A DNA stretch of 64,000 nt from Bacillota bacterium (GCA_023399055.1 JAEWQV010000010.1:558001-622000), one strand, 5' to 3'; numbered from the stretch's first letter, positions 27,841 through 37,083 are shown. The notes: generated from the sequence alone by a model not told the origin. Program-made: numbers and translations.

Positions 27841-28791
27841 TTATAGATGCAGACTTTCCTCAAAACCAAGCATAATATTCATATTCTGAATGGCTGCTCC
27901 CGATGCACCTTTGCCAAGGTTATCGATTCTTGTGAGAACAACTGCACTCCCCTTAGCTTCATTGCCAAATACGAATATCTCTGCATTATTTGTATCGTTG
28001 CAAGCTGTAATATCTACTGCACCATCAAAAAGCAAGGAGTCATCTGCAAATGGCATAACCTTAACAAACTTCTCATTTTGATAATGTTCACTAAGTATTT
28101 CATGAAGATTTTTTGCAGTAAGCTTCTTAGCAAGCAACTTTGTATGAATTGATGTTAAAACAGCAAGACCTTTGTAATTATTTCCCAATATCGGTACAAA
28201 CACAGGAGCTTCCTTTAATAAGGAGTGCTTTGTCATCTCCGGTAAGTGCTTATGGTTTAAACTCAAACCATAAGGTCTTGGAGCTTTGGTATAAGCATTC
28301 TTTCCTTCCTCTGACTCATACTTCTCAATTAAAGGTTTTCCCCCACCACTATAACCAGTTAAGCTCTGACAGGTGATTGGATAATCCGGAGACATTATCT
28401 TATTTGCAAGAAGTGGATAAACACCTAAGATAAAAGCAGTTGCATGACATCCTGGGTTACTCACTCTCTTACTTTCCTTCACTGCATCCCTATGTAACTT
28501 TGATAATTCAGGAAGTCCATAGGTCCAATCCTCAGAAGTTCTATATGCAGTACTTGCATCAATAATCCTCGTATTAGAATTAGTTACAAGACTTACTGCT
28601 TCTTTAGCAGCCTCATCGGGAAGACATAAAAACACAAGGTCTGCTTCATTTAAGCACTTTGTTCTTTCATTAGCATCTCTTCGTTTTTCATAATCTATCG
28701 TAATCATTTCAAGTTCTTCATATAGTGCCAGTCGTTCATGAATTTTAAGCCCTGTTGTTCCGCTTAATCCATCTACAAAAACTTTTTTCAT
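27841..28791 (-). CDS. argC: N-acetyl-gamma-glutamyl-phosphate reductase (type 2 ArgC)
   Basis: Third step of arginine synthesis: NADPH reduction of N-acetylglutamyl phosphate. 316 aa, the shorter type-2 form. N-terminal FVDGLSGTTGLKIHERL binds NADP. The catalytic C115 is in VSNPGCHATAF, followed by SLTGYSGGGKP and LGKGASGAAIQNMNIMLG. No other arg gene adjoins it, so it stands outside the usual argCJBD cluster. Two ARG-box-like palindromes lie 75-110 nt upstream. Confidence 0.95.
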   Translation of the reverse strand: MKKVFVDGLSGTTGLKIHERLALYEELEMITIDYEKRRDANERTKCLNEADLVFLCLPDEAAKEAVSLVTNSNTRIIDASTAYRTSEDWTYGLPELSKLHRDAVKESKRVSNPGCHATAFILGVYPLLANKIMSPDYPITCQSLTGYSGGGKPLIEKYESEEGKNAYTKAPRPYGLSLNHKHLPEMTKHSLLKEAPVFVPILGNNYKGLAVLTSIHTKLLAKKLTAKNLHEILSEHYQNEKFVKVMPFADDSLLFDGAVDITACNDTNNAEIFVFGNEAKGSAVVLTRIDNLGKGASGAAIQNMNIMLGFEESLHL

Positions 28792-28863
28792 CCGCTCACC
28801 TCATTTAATTATTTCTAATGTTTTATATTAACTTAAATTAAAATAAAACCTTTAGTTGTTATA

Positions 28864-28901
28864 ATTGTATATTTATACATTTATTTATATTAATATACAT
28901 T
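28864..28901. promoter_or_regulatory. Tandem ARG boxes upstream of argC
   Basis: TGTATATTTATACA (28866-28879) is the core of an ArgR/AhrC operator and fits the 18-bp consensus TNTGNATWWWWATNCANA except at the outermost bases. A weaker copy, TATATTAATATACA (28886-28899), follows with centres 20 bp apart, close to the two-turn spacing of paired ARG boxes. Both lie upstream of argC on its transcribed side. The region is AT-rich, which raises the chance level for the weaker copy. Confidence 0.65.
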
Positions 28902-29149
28902 TATAGATTGATTTTGTCAACTATTAGTAATAGCAATTATGAGGGTTATAAAAAACCTAATATAAAATCTATTTTATCAGGTATTCAACTATCGAGGCCA
29001 TAAACGTATAAATTAATACTATCACTTCAAATTATGGTATAATGAAAATTGAATTAGGTATAAGCAGTCTTGCTTGTAAAAATATAACTCATTAATAATA
29101 AAAAAAGAACAAATATTTATTATTGTAAAGTACCAATTATCTATATAAT
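28902..29149. other. AT-rich divergent spacer between argC and the serine hydrolase
   Basis: Nothing with a clear gene or structure. It presumably holds the promoters of both divergent genes. Confidence 0.4.
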
Positions 29150-29161
29150 ATGGGGATGGAC

Positions 29162-30220
29162 ATGAGTAAAATTTCAGATATTGCCGAGAATAAAAAATAT
29201 TATGACGGCATAACGCTTGCAGAACGTATGAAAGAATATCATACATCTGCAATTAGTATAGCAATCATTGAGAATTACAAAATTCGTGAGACATATATTC
29301 ACGGAGTAAAACGAAGAACGGCAAAAGAAAAGATTACGACAGACACACTTTTTCAAGCAGGCTCCATTAGCAAGCCTGTGTTCGCTGCTGCCGTCCTGCG
29401 TTTAGCTGAACGTGGAACCCTTAATATAGACACAAACATTTCTGAATACCTTATCGATTATAATGTGCCTACCTACGATAATCAAAATCATAGAATCACT
29501 TTGAGGCAGATCTTAAGTCATCACGCTGGTTTAAATCTTCATGGCTTTGCTGGTTATCAACAAGGACAAAAAATTCCCACAGTGCAACAAATATTAACTG
29601 GTGCATTCCCCTCAAACAATATAAAATTAAAGTTAATTAAAGCTCCTGGAACCGGGTACCAATACTCAGGTGGCGGATATGTTCTAGCTCAAAAAATCGT
29701 TACTGATGTCTGTAAACTCAATTTTTGTGATTTAATGAATGACTTAGTTTTATCACCCTTCTCTATGGTACACAGTACATACTCGCAACCTCTGCCAAAA
29801 GACAAATCCAATCTAATCTCTTTTGGCTATAATCATCATAACTTGCAATTACCAGGGGGCTATAATATAATGCCAGAATTATCATCGGCAGGATTATGGA
29901 CTACGCCGTCAGATCTTGCACGATTTGGTATTGAAATAATGAATATCTTAAAAGGTGAAAGCACCTATCTTAAAAAAGCTACAGCAGAGTTAATGACAAC
30001 AAAAGCATATGAAAACTCACCATATGGATTAGGTTTTGCCATTAATCAATGTAAAAAAGGATTAACCTTTGGACATGGTGGTTCAAATTTTGGTTATCAT
30101 TCTAATATGATGTTTTGCCCTGCTGATTGTTCAGGAATTGTAGTAATGCAAAATTCAGATATTGGAGCGAGAATCCGTGATGAAGTCACGAATTCGTTCA
30201 AGGAAATATATGAATGGTAA
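29162..30220 (+). CDS. Serine beta-lactamase/penicillin-binding-protein-like hydrolase
   Basis: 352 aa from ATG 29162 (MSKISDIAEN), with GGGGATGG just upstream; ATGs two and four codons earlier are alternatives. Class C beta-lactamase/esterase motifs: S-x-x-K in QAGSISKPVFAAA, Y-S-G in GYQYSGGGYVLAQ and HGG in TFGHGGSNFGYHS. No signal peptide is seen, so it is probably a cytosolic esterase or peptidase rather than an antibiotic-resistance enzyme. A perfect terminator follows at once. Confidence 0.88.
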   Translation: MSKISDIAENKKYYDGITLAERMKEYHTSAISIAIIENYKIRETYIHGVKRRTAKEKITTDTLFQAGSISKPVFAAAVLRLAERGTLNIDTNISEYLIDYNVPTYDNQNHRITLRQILSHHAGLNLHGFAGYQQGQKIPTVQQILTGAFPSNNIKLKLIKAPGTGYQYSGGGYVLAQKIVTDVCKLNFCDLMNDLVLSPFSMVHSTYSQPLPKDKSNLISFGYNHHNLQLPGGYNIMPELSSAGLWTTPSDLARFGIEIMNILKGESTYLKKATAELMTTKAYENSPYGLGFAINQCKKGLTFGHGGSNFGYHSNMMFCPADCSGIVVMQNSDIGARIRDEVTNSFKEIYEW

Positions 30221-30223
30221 TAC

Positions 30224-30275
30224 ATATGGGGGCTGTTGCAAAAGTCTATATCACCTTTTGCAACAGCCCCCATAT
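30224..30275 (+). terminator. Perfect 21-bp-arm hairpin after the serine hydrolase
   Basis: Arms 30224-30244 and 30255-30275 (beginning ATATGGGGGCTGTTGC and ending GCAACAGCCCCCATAT) are exactly complementary around a 10-nt loop. It starts 3 nt after the stop codon. No long T-run follows. Confidence 0.75.
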
Positions 30276-30398
30276 TAAATATTACTATTCTATATTCAAA
30301 CTTCGCAGTTAGAAATTGTTTCTATACTGATTTAATTAAGCCAATAATCAAGGTTTGTACATCGAAGTTTCAGTTCTATACTAATACATTATCTCAAA

Positions 30399-31484
30399 TT
30401 AAAATCCATTAATGATATCAGCATCCAATTCCTTAAGCAACTCATAAGCTAGCTTAACACTATTCTCATAATCAAAATAACTTGATATACCATAATGGGT
30501 GTGTGCATATCTTACCGGTACTCCAATAACAATCGTTGGAATACCTGAATTAGAAATATGGATTGAGCCTCCATTGGTAGAGCCCATAGATCTAACTGCT
30601 TCCTGTACCTGAACACCTTTTCTTTTTGCCAAATCTAAAGTAAACCGTTGATAACGAGGATTGGTTATCATTCTGGCATCTATATGTCTTAGCATTGGTC
30701 CCTTCTTTAAAACTGTTTGCATTTCATAAGTACCAAGAAAGGTATCGTCTGCTGGACAACCTTCAAAGCATATTGCCAAATCTGGTTTAATCACTCTTGT
30801 TGTTACAATTGCTCCCCTAGCACCTACTTCTTCTTGAGAAGCAAATCCAGATACAATGTCAACTTTAAGGTCTTCGTTTGCAAGAGCTCTCAACGTACTT
30901 ATAGCACCAGCACAACCAAGGCGATTATCAAATGCTTTTCCCATTATAATTCCCTGTTTGTCATTATACTCAAAATCAGCACAGGGAACTACAGGTTCTC
31001 CAATTCTTAACTTATAATCATTTACTGCTTCATCCAATGAGCTGGCACCTACATCCACAAAGAAGTGATTCAACTCTAAATTTGCCTTTTTGTCAGCTTC
31101 ACTCATATAATGCGGAGGTTTACTTCCTACAATTCCGCTAATATATTCACCGTCTGAATTTCTTACCCATACCTTATGTGCTGGAATATTATAAGGTACC
31201 CAGCTGCCAATTGGTACAATTTGAAGAGTTCCGTTTGACTTAATGGCCTGAATCATAAACCCAACTTCATCACTATGGGAATCAAGTTGAACAATGGGAC
31301 GATTTCCTGTATTACCCTTTCGATAAACATACAAATTACGAAGACTGTCCTCTTTCATTGTTCCGAGCCCCTCTGAGTAGTTGCGTATAATCTTAACAAC
31401 TTCATCTTCAAACCCAGAGATGCCTTTTGCCATGGAAAGTTCTTCTATCATTTTAATTTCCGTTTTTTTATCTAATAAAGACAT
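30399..31484 (-). CDS. M42-family metallo-aminopeptidase
   Basis: 361 aa. Co-catalytic metal motifs: QLDSHSDEVGFMI, GKAFDNRLGCAGA (bridging Asp), FASQEEVGARGA (Glu pair) and a final His in RYAHTHYGISSYFD. This is the glutamyl-aminopeptidase/FrvX/cellulase-M group, cytosolic, degrading peptides from the N-terminus. It lies downstream of an M20 peptidase but is separated by a 191-nt hairpin, so co-expression is uncertain. Confidence 0.93.
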   Translation of the reverse strand: MSLLDKKTEIKMIEELSMAKGISGFEDEVVKIIRNYSEGLGTMKEDSLRNLYVYRKGNTGNRPIVQLDSHSDEVGFMIQAIKSNGTLQIVPIGSWVPYNIPAHKVWVRNSDGEYISGIVGSKPPHYMSEADKKANLELNHFFVDVGASSLDEAVNDYKLRIGEPVVPCADFEYNDKQGIIMGKAFDNRLGCAGAISTLRALANEDLKVDIVSGFASQEEVGARGAIVTTRVIKPDLAICFEGCPADDTFLGTYEMQTVLKKGPMLRHIDARMITNPRYQRFTLDLAKRKGVQVQEAVRSMGSTNGGSIHISNSGIPTIVIGVPVRYAHTHYGISSYFDYENSVKLAYELLKELDADIINGF

Positions 31485-31582
31485 AATTACCTCCCTATAA
31501 ATTTATGTATCATAATTAATTCTGCGCAGTAGCTAACTACGCCTCATATAATTGCCAGCATTCCACAATAACCTTAATTAGA

Positions 31583-31615
31583 GTTATGATTTGAGAATTA
31601 TAGTTATGATTTGAG
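31583..31615. repeat. Direct repeat pair of 13 bp
   Basis: GTTATGATTTGAG occurs at 31583-31595 and 31603-31615, 20 bp apart. The second copy overlaps the left end of the long hairpin, resembling a target duplication or slippage product. Confidence 0.6.
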
Positions 31616-31798
31616 CGTCAAAAGCCTTAATAAACTTTTATGGATGAATATGACTGTATATATATATCCAGATGGCGCAGACCGGCATCTTTGAATTGCC
31701 TTTTTCAGGCAATCAAAGATGGTAAGGCAAGTCCAGATGGATATATATTCAGGCTTATTCATCTTACATAGAATTTATTGGCTTTTGACGTTCAAATC
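31608..31798. repeat. 191-nt near-perfect hairpin element
   Basis: Outer arms start GATTTGAGCGTCAAAAGCC and end GGCTTTTGACGTTCAAATC, with one mismatch. Pairing continues inwards with few bulges through ATATATCC/GGATATAT and CATCTTTGAATTGCC/GGCAATCAAAGATG to a 7-nt loop. No reading frame of note. The right end touches the stop codon of the M20 peptidase gene. It may be a small transposon derivative (MITE) or a very stable mRNA 3' structure. Confidence 0.8.
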
Positions 31799-32914
31799 TT
31801 ATTCCTTGCTTGTCATCAGTCCAAACACAATATTACTGCAGCGTTCCAATTCGTCCACATGTGTGTATTCATTCACAGAATGCACCTTATTCATTCCACA
31901 GGACAATACTATTCCTGTTACCGAATTCCTTAAGAAGTTGTTGTTATCACTACCGCCAAAGGTCTGAATTAGATTAACCTTATAATCGAGCTCGTTACAT
32001 ACCTTCTCAAATCTTTGAATAACAGAATGTGAGGTTGGAACCTCGTAAGCAATACATCCAAAGGAAGTGGTATAGGACAGAGTTGCACCGTATTTTTCTG
32101 CCGCAGCTTCAAACACCTTGTTAATGTTTCCTGCCTGCATAAGTGCTTTCTCGTGGCTCAAGCTTCTTACTTCTCCTTGTACTGTGCAGAACTCCGGCAC
32201 AATATTTCTGCCTTTGCCTCCCTGTATGGTACCCACATTAACTGTTGTTTCTTCATCTATACGTCCTTGCTGCAGCTGTGCAATCGCCTCCGCTGCCACC
32301 TTAATGGCATGAATACCCTCTTCTGGTGCAAATCCAGCGTGAGCAGCTTTTCCTGTGAGCTCAGCAGTGAAAGCTACCAAGGTCGGTGCCTTAATTGCAG
32401 CAGTCCCAACTGGTCCATCGAGATCCAACACATAGGCTTCTTTTGCCTTAATTGCACTGAAGTCATATACCTCACTCCCTTTGATATAGACCTCTTCCGC
32501 AATGGTAAATAAAACTTCTATACCTCTGTGTGCTAACCCCTGCTCCTTAATCGATCGAATTGCTTCCAGAATAGCTGCGACTCCGGACAAATCATCCGCA
32601 CCGAGTACTGTAGTTCCATCACTGGTAATCGTCCCATCTTCTCTCACAATCGCCTTTTTGTTAATGCCTGGTACAACAGTATCCATATGTGAGGAAAAAA
32701 GTAACGGTTCCCCCTCGAGTTCACCTTCTAAATAACCATAGACATTACCACAGTTTCCTTGATAAATCTCGCCTGATTGGTCCTCTCTTACCTGAAATCC
32801 CAGATCTTCCAGCTTTCTTTTCAGCACATCCGCCATTTCTCTTTCCCCAAATGATACGGAATCAATCGCCACCAAATCGCAAAACTCTTTTACCAGCCTA
32901 TCTTTATTTATCAT
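31799..32914 (-). CDS. M20-family peptidase (PepT-like)
   Basis: 371 aa. Metal and catalytic motifs: LFSSHMDTVVPG, LGADDLSGVAAIL, TIAEEVYIKGSEV, and late THVDELERC. Tripeptidase T-like M20B group by layout, with the lid domain around residues 180-290. Cytosolic; cleaves small peptides. Substrate range cannot be read from sequence. Confidence 0.92.
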   Translation of the reverse strand: MINKDRLVKEFCDLVAIDSVSFGEREMADVLKRKLEDLGFQVREDQSGEIYQGNCGNVYGYLEGELEGEPLLFSSHMDTVVPGINKKAIVREDGTITSDGTTVLGADDLSGVAAILEAIRSIKEQGLAHRGIEVLFTIAEEVYIKGSEVYDFSAIKAKEAYVLDLDGPVGTAAIKAPTLVAFTAELTGKAAHAGFAPEEGIHAIKVAAEAIAQLQQGRIDEETTVNVGTIQGGKGRNIVPEFCTVQGEVRSLSHEKALMQAGNINKVFEAAAEKYGATLSYTTSFGCIAYEVPTSHSVIQRFEKVCNELDYKVNLIQTFGGSDNNNFLRNSVTGIVLSCGMNKVHSVNEYTHVDELERCSNIVFGLMTSKE

Positions 32915-33015
32915 AGCTCCTCCCTGTTTTCTGCTAGTATTTGGTCTTATAGCCTAATAACAACTAATGAAACACACAAATCTGCTTCATGGACTTTCAT
33001 GCGTAATAATTCTGG

Positions 33016-33963
33016 CTATAAGCCTAGTTTCTTGATATTGTCTTTAATTACCGCTACAGAAGCCTCCAGTTTCTTCTGTTCCTCTTCCTCTAAATGCAGC
33101 TCTACAACATCCACAACCCCATACCGATTGAGAATAGCCGGAACGCCTATGAAAGCATCCGTTATACCATATTCTCCTTCTAGTAAGGTTGAAACAGGTG
33201 CTGCTCTATATTCATCTCGAAGTACCGCTCTGATAATTCCTGTTGCTATTGTAGCAATTCCGTATTGTGTATTTCCCTTTTTATTTAACACATCAAATCC
33301 AGCTTTTCTAGTTTGATCTTCCAACTGTGTCAAGTCAATAGAAGAATATTCTGGATTGTCCTTTATAATCTCACGCAGGTTTTTACCGCCTGCTCTTGCA
33401 ATGCTCCAAGGCACAAATAAAGAATCACCATGTTCTCCAAGGGCAAGGGCTTCTACATTTCTTGGATCGATGCTTAGGGTCTGACCAATTAACTGCTTTA
33501 ACCTTGAGGTCTCAATGGCAGTACCTGTTCCAATAATCTGATTCTTTGGAAGTCCTGATAATTGATATACCATATAAGAAATGATATCTACAGGATTGGT
33601 TACCACAACAAAAATCCCATCAAATCCGCTTGCCATAACCTGTGGAACAATAGAACGAACGATACTTGCGGATTTATCCATCATCTGTATTCTATTTTGC
33701 TCACCACTATAAGGTGCCGAGGCAGTGAGTACCACAATATCAGCATCCTTGCAATCTGCATAGGTTCCAGCTTCAACTTTTACATTTCTGCCAAAATACT
33801 CAATACCATGTTTGATATCATTTGCCTCTCCGATTGCTTTTGTTTCATTCATATCGATTAAAACGATTTCTGCACATACTTCCTGAACTACCAAACTAAA
33901 CGCAACTGTTGCACCTACTTGACCTGCTCCGATAATTACAACTTTATCTCTACTAATTTCCAT
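33016..33963 (-). CDS. L-lactate/malate dehydrogenase-family oxidoreductase
   Basis: 315 aa. Rossmann motif VVIIGAGQVGATVAF, R154 in GTAIETSRL and proton-relay H178 in ALGEHGDSLFVPWS. L-lactate dehydrogenase is the likely annotation, reducing pyruvate in fermentation. The substrate loop SAPYSGEQNR lacks the usual Gln of standard LDH and the Arg of MDH, so the 2-oxoacid used is uncertain. Single gene. Confidence 0.88.
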   Translation of the reverse strand: MEISRDKVVIIGAGQVGATVAFSLVVQEVCAEIVLIDMNETKAIGEANDIKHGIEYFGRNVKVEAGTYADCKDADIVVLTASAPYSGEQNRIQMMDKSASIVRSIVPQVMASGFDGIFVVVTNPVDIISYMVYQLSGLPKNQIIGTGTAIETSRLKQLIGQTLSIDPRNVEALALGEHGDSLFVPWSIARAGGKNLREIIKDNPEYSSIDLTQLEDQTRKAGFDVLNKKGNTQYGIATIATGIIRAVLRDEYRAAPVSTLLEGEYGITDAFIGVPAILNRYGVVDVVELHLEEEEQKKLEASVAVIKDNIKKLGL

Positions 33964-34094
33964 TTGATTTTTCCTTTCTACTACAGGTTTCTTCCTCCTG
34001 CTGATTGCTTACTTTTGTTAACCATTTTTTAGATATCTACAGATAGCAACAGCAAAGAATATCGATGTGAATTCTTTGCCGCCATTGTCAAGAA

Positions 34095-34964
34095 TTATAT
34101 TGTATTTGCATCTTCTGAACTATAAAACAATATTCCCAGAGTATTGGGACCACAATGGCTGGAAACCACCCCGCCTGCTCTGGTAATACATATTTCCTTA
34201 AAATAGCTTAGTTTCTCTAAACTTTCATAGGTTTCTTTTAATATTGCATCATCGATACCAGAATGTGTGATAAATACTCTGGTCGGATCTGCTTTCACCA
34301 ATTGGTCTTTTAAATCCTTAAAATAGCTGCGCACCACTGCCTGCTGCTTGCCTCTATATTTTTTTGCAACTCCCATTTTACCTTTTTGCACACCAATCAT
34401 AGGCTTTAACTTCAAAGCATTTCCTACTAATGCCGTTACTGAACTACATCGTCCCCCCCTATGTAAATAGGTTAGGGTATCAATGACAAAAGATGCTCTA
34501 ACTTCACTACGCTTTGCTTCAAGCTCGTAGACAATTTCTTCAACTGGCATTCCTTTTTGCGCATACTCTGCTGCACGTAATACCTGTAACCCAATACCTG
34601 TAGATAAATTTTGTGAATTTATTACCCATATCTTATTATAGGATAGTTCTTCAGCAACCATACGTACACTTTGACAAGTAACAGACATATCCTCGGAAAT
34701 ACCAAAAAAGATAATATCCTCCTGTGCTTTTACAAATGGCTGTAGAACTTCTATGAGATAACCCATGCTGGGAGCTGCTGTCTTTGGAGTAGCATTGTTT
34801 TTATCTGCCCACTCATAAATCTCATCCGGAGTAATCTCTATCCCATCTAGATAGCTTTTCATATCTAAGACAATATTAAGCGGAACGATCGTTATATCGA
34901 ACCTACGAATTAGTTCCTCTGATAAATCACATGTACTATCTGCGATTATTCTAACTTTCGGCAT
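34095..34964 (-). CDS. DegV family fatty-acid-binding protein (second copy)
   Basis: 289 aa. ADSTCDLSEELIRRFDITIV at the N-terminus, FVIDTLTYLHRGGRCS in the middle and VVSSHCGPNTLGILFYS at the end are DegV hallmarks. Sequence identity to the protein at 20735 looks low, so it is probably a paralogue with different fatty-acid preference. It sits between cysK and the LDH-like gene. Confidence 0.91.
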   Translation of the reverse strand: MPKVRIIADSTCDLSEELIRRFDITIVPLNIVLDMKSYLDGIEITPDEIYEWADKNNATPKTAAPSMGYLIEVLQPFVKAQEDIIFFGISEDMSVTCQSVRMVAEELSYNKIWVINSQNLSTGIGLQVLRAAEYAQKGMPVEEIVYELEAKRSEVRASFVIDTLTYLHRGGRCSSVTALVGNALKLKPMIGVQKGKMGVAKKYRGKQQAVVRSYFKDLKDQLVKADPTRVFITHSGIDDAILKETYESLEKLSYFKEICITRAGGVVSSHCGPNTLGILFYSSEDANTI

Positions 34965-35041
34965 TACATTTCCTCCTAATAATTAGTACAAAGTTCTATC
35001 CATATTCTACTCTTTGAACTCAACTTTGTAAATATCATAAA

Positions 35042-35072
35042 TTAAGGAGCTCATGGTAAGTGAGCTCCTTAA
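35042..35072 (-). terminator. Terminator after cysK
   Basis: TTAAGGAGCTCA pairs with TGAGCTCCTTAA (complementary except at the outer base) around a 7-nt loop, 73 nt past the cysK stop. The T-run is weak. Confidence 0.65.
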
Positions 35073-35144
35073 CTATATGATCGAATGCGCTAACATTCGC
35101 TCTCTACTATAATAACTTACAAAGCAATTTGTCTTTTACTGTAA

Positions 35145-36077
35145 TTATTCAGAGAAAAGTGCTGTGGACAGATAACGCTCACCTGTATCAGGAAGAATAA
35201 CAACAATTTTCTTACCCTTATTTTCAGGACGTTTTGCTACTTCAGTTGCTGCCCATAAAGCTGCACCAGAGGAAATACCTACTAGTAATCCTTCTGCTTT
35301 TGATAATTCTCTTCCAGTTGCAAATGCATCTTCATTCTTAACTTTTACAATTTCATCAAATACCGCTGTATTTAATACCTGTGGTACGAAACCAGCACCA
35401 ATACCCTGAATCTTATGTGGGCCGGCCTTACCTTCGGATAATATTGGAGAATCAAAAGGCTCTACTGCTACGATCTTAAGATTAGGATTTTTAGATTTAA
35501 GAAATTCTCCAGCACCAGTAATTGTTCCACCTGTACCAATACCTGCGACGAAGATATCAACCTCTCCGTCTGTATCTTCCCAAATCTCTGGACCAGTGGT
35601 TGCTTTATGAACTGCTGGATTTGCAGGATTGTCAAACTGACCAGGTATAAAGGAGTTAGGGATTTCTTCTGCAAGTTCATTTGCTCTTGCAATTGCACCC
35701 TTCATACCCTTTGCACCTTCGGTAAGAACAAGCTCAGCACCGTATGCTTTTAAAAGATTTCTTCTTTCAATACTCATAGTCTCTGGCATAGTAAGTATTA
35801 AACGATAGCCTCTAGCCGCTGCAACGGAAGCTAAACCAATTCCTGTATTGCCACTAGTTGGCTCAATAATAACGGTATCTGCATTTAACTTACCTTTTGC
35901 TTCTGCATCATCAATCATAGCTTTTGCAATTCTGTCTTTTACACTACCTGCTGGATTATAATATTCAAGCTTTGCAATAACAGCTGCCTCTAACTGATTC
36001 TTCTTCTGATAGTTTGATAATTCCAAGAGTGGGGTCTTACCCACGAGTTCTGTTAAACTCTTATAAATCTTTGCCAT
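35145..36077 (-). CDS. cysK: Cysteine synthase (O-acetylserine sulfhydrylase)
   Basis: Makes cysteine from O-acetylserine and sulfide using PLP. 310 aa. The PLP lysine is in YNPAGSVKDRIA, the substrate loop is EPTSGNTGIGLA, and the PLP phosphate loop is GIGTGGTITG. C-terminal ILPDTGERYLST is typical of CysK. It is transcribed divergently from a CymR-like regulator, with a perfect palindrome at its promoter. Confidence 0.96.
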   Translation of the reverse strand: MAKIYKSLTELVGKTPLLELSNYQKKNQLEAAVIAKLEYYNPAGSVKDRIAKAMIDDAEAKGKLNADTVIIEPTSGNTGIGLASVAAARGYRLILTMPETMSIERRNLLKAYGAELVLTEGAKGMKGAIARANELAEEIPNSFIPGQFDNPANPAVHKATTGPEIWEDTDGEVDIFVAGIGTGGTITGAGEFLKSKNPNLKIVAVEPFDSPILSEGKAGPHKIQGIGAGFVPQVLNTAVFDEIVKVKNEDAFATGRELSKAEGLLVGISSGAALWAATEVAKRPENKGKKIVVILPDTGERYLSTALFSE

Positions 36078-36117
36078 ATGATATCCTCCATTTTATTTTC
36101 TTTATATGTCATATATG

Positions 36118-36164
36118 ATTACTATGTTTAGTAATATCTTATTACAGTCATTGGTAAATGTCAA
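36118..36164 (-). promoter_or_regulatory. cysK promoter with palindromic operator
   Basis: On the minus strand TTGACA (36164-36159), 17 nt, TAAGAT (36141-36136). Directly downstream is ATTACTA-TGTT-TAGTAAT (36118-36135), a perfect 7-4-7 palindrome over the expected transcription start. A repressor there would block cysK. Confidence 0.7.
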
Positions 36165-36265
36165 CACCTTTTTGAACATTTTTTGCTAACCTATTAAAAT
36201 AGTATGATTTAGCTACATTCCTTGATAAATCTGGCATTTCACCTTTCTCCTTCTTTGATAAGCTA

Positions 36266-36294
36266 TTGACAATATCGTCCAAATCACTTATGAT
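36266..36294 (+). promoter_or_regulatory. Promoter of the Rrf2 regulator
   Basis: TTGACA (36266-36271), 17 nt, TATGAT (36289-36294). It would give a leader of about 100 nt before the TTG start. Confidence 0.75.
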
Positions 36295-36398
36295 AAAATA
36301 CATATTAATATAGTATGAAAAGATGGTTAGTGAGAGTTAAAATCCTTTCTAACATAATATACCCAAAGATGCACTTTTCATTAGAATGGAGGATTAAT

Positions 36399-36845
36399 TT
36401 GAGAATTTCAGCAAAAAGCCGTTATGCACTCGCGGCAACCATCCACATGGCTGGGTCGGGCAATAAGAACGAATATATCACTCTGATTAGTATTTCTGAA
36501 AAGCTTGATATTTCTAAAATATATTTGGAACAGGTATTTTCCCTATTAAAGCGTGGAGGTATTGTTAACTCCATTAAGGGATCACAGGGAGGCTATCAGT
36601 TAGCAAAGGATACTAAGAATATCACCGCCTATGATATCTTGTCTTCTGTGGAAACCTCTTTATTTGAACATACGGAAGAAACAATAAAGGAAAAAGCTCC
36701 TGAAATTGAAGCTGCTGTTCGGGAAGCTCTCTATGAACCACTTGACGGCGTTGTGAAAGCTATGTTACAGAAAGTTACCCTTTATGACTTGGTGTCTGAA
36801 ACAGAGAAGCATAAATCAGATCACAATTTAATGTTCTTTATCTAG
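36399..36845 (+). CDS. Rrf2-family regulator, CymR-like
   Basis: 148 aa from TTG 36399; ATGGAGGA lies 5 nt upstream and the protein then begins LRISAKSRYALAA, as Rrf2 proteins do. The frame is open to an ATG at 36315 that lacks this context. Helix-turn-helix: LISISEKLDISKIYLEQVF, then wing GIVNSIKGSQGGYQLAKD. There are no cysteines, so no Fe-S cluster as in IscR or NsrR. Being divergent from cysK, it is most like CymR, the regulator of cysteine metabolism that partners CysK in Bacillus (family knowledge). Confidence 0.88.
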   Translation: MRISAKSRYALAATIHMAGSGNKNEYITLISISEKLDISKIYLEQVFSLLKRGGIVNSIKGSQGGYQLAKDTKNITAYDILSSVETSLFEHTEETIKEKAPEIEAAVREALYEPLDGVVKAMLQKVTLYDLVSETEKHKSDHNLMFFI

Positions 36846-36975
36846 ACTGTAGCAAACATTAATTTTTTACTTGTTATATTTCTTATGATATAAGTTATTC
36901 CAAAAGTAAGAACTCTAATTAATTTATCATTACTAACCGGAAGAAACACACTTCGAGAGTTTCTCCAGTTATTGC

Positions 36976-37025
36976 GGATGCGTTCGTATTAAGAAAGCAA
37001 ACTTAGTTGATACGAATGCATCTTC
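36976..37025. repeat. Inverted repeat related to the crcB-upstream element
   Basis: GATGCGTTCGTAT (36978-36990) pairs with ATACGAATGCATC (37010-37022). The motif GTGCGTTCGTAT near crcB (58653-58665) is similar, and both are followed by TTCAC after the hairpin. It may be a degenerate member of the same repeat family. Confidence 0.5.
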
Positions 37026-37035
37026 ACGTAAATAG

Positions 37036-37083
37036 AAGAAAGAGTGTTGCCTATAATTGATTTATGGGATAACACTCTTTCTT
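37036..37083. terminator. Convergent terminator between rrf2 and the C39 gene
   Basis: AAGAAAGAGTGTT and AACACTCTTTCTT are exact complements around a 22-nt loop, placed between two convergent genes. The remaining DNA from 36846 to 37158 holds only the repeat listed above. Confidence 0.8.

Noticed and set aside
27651..27869. Minus-strand 72-codon frame with one hydrophobic stretch, overlapping the argC end
   Set aside because: It runs through the argC terminator, its RLIKERLIKES repeat is the duplicated terminator arm, and no ribosome site precedes it.
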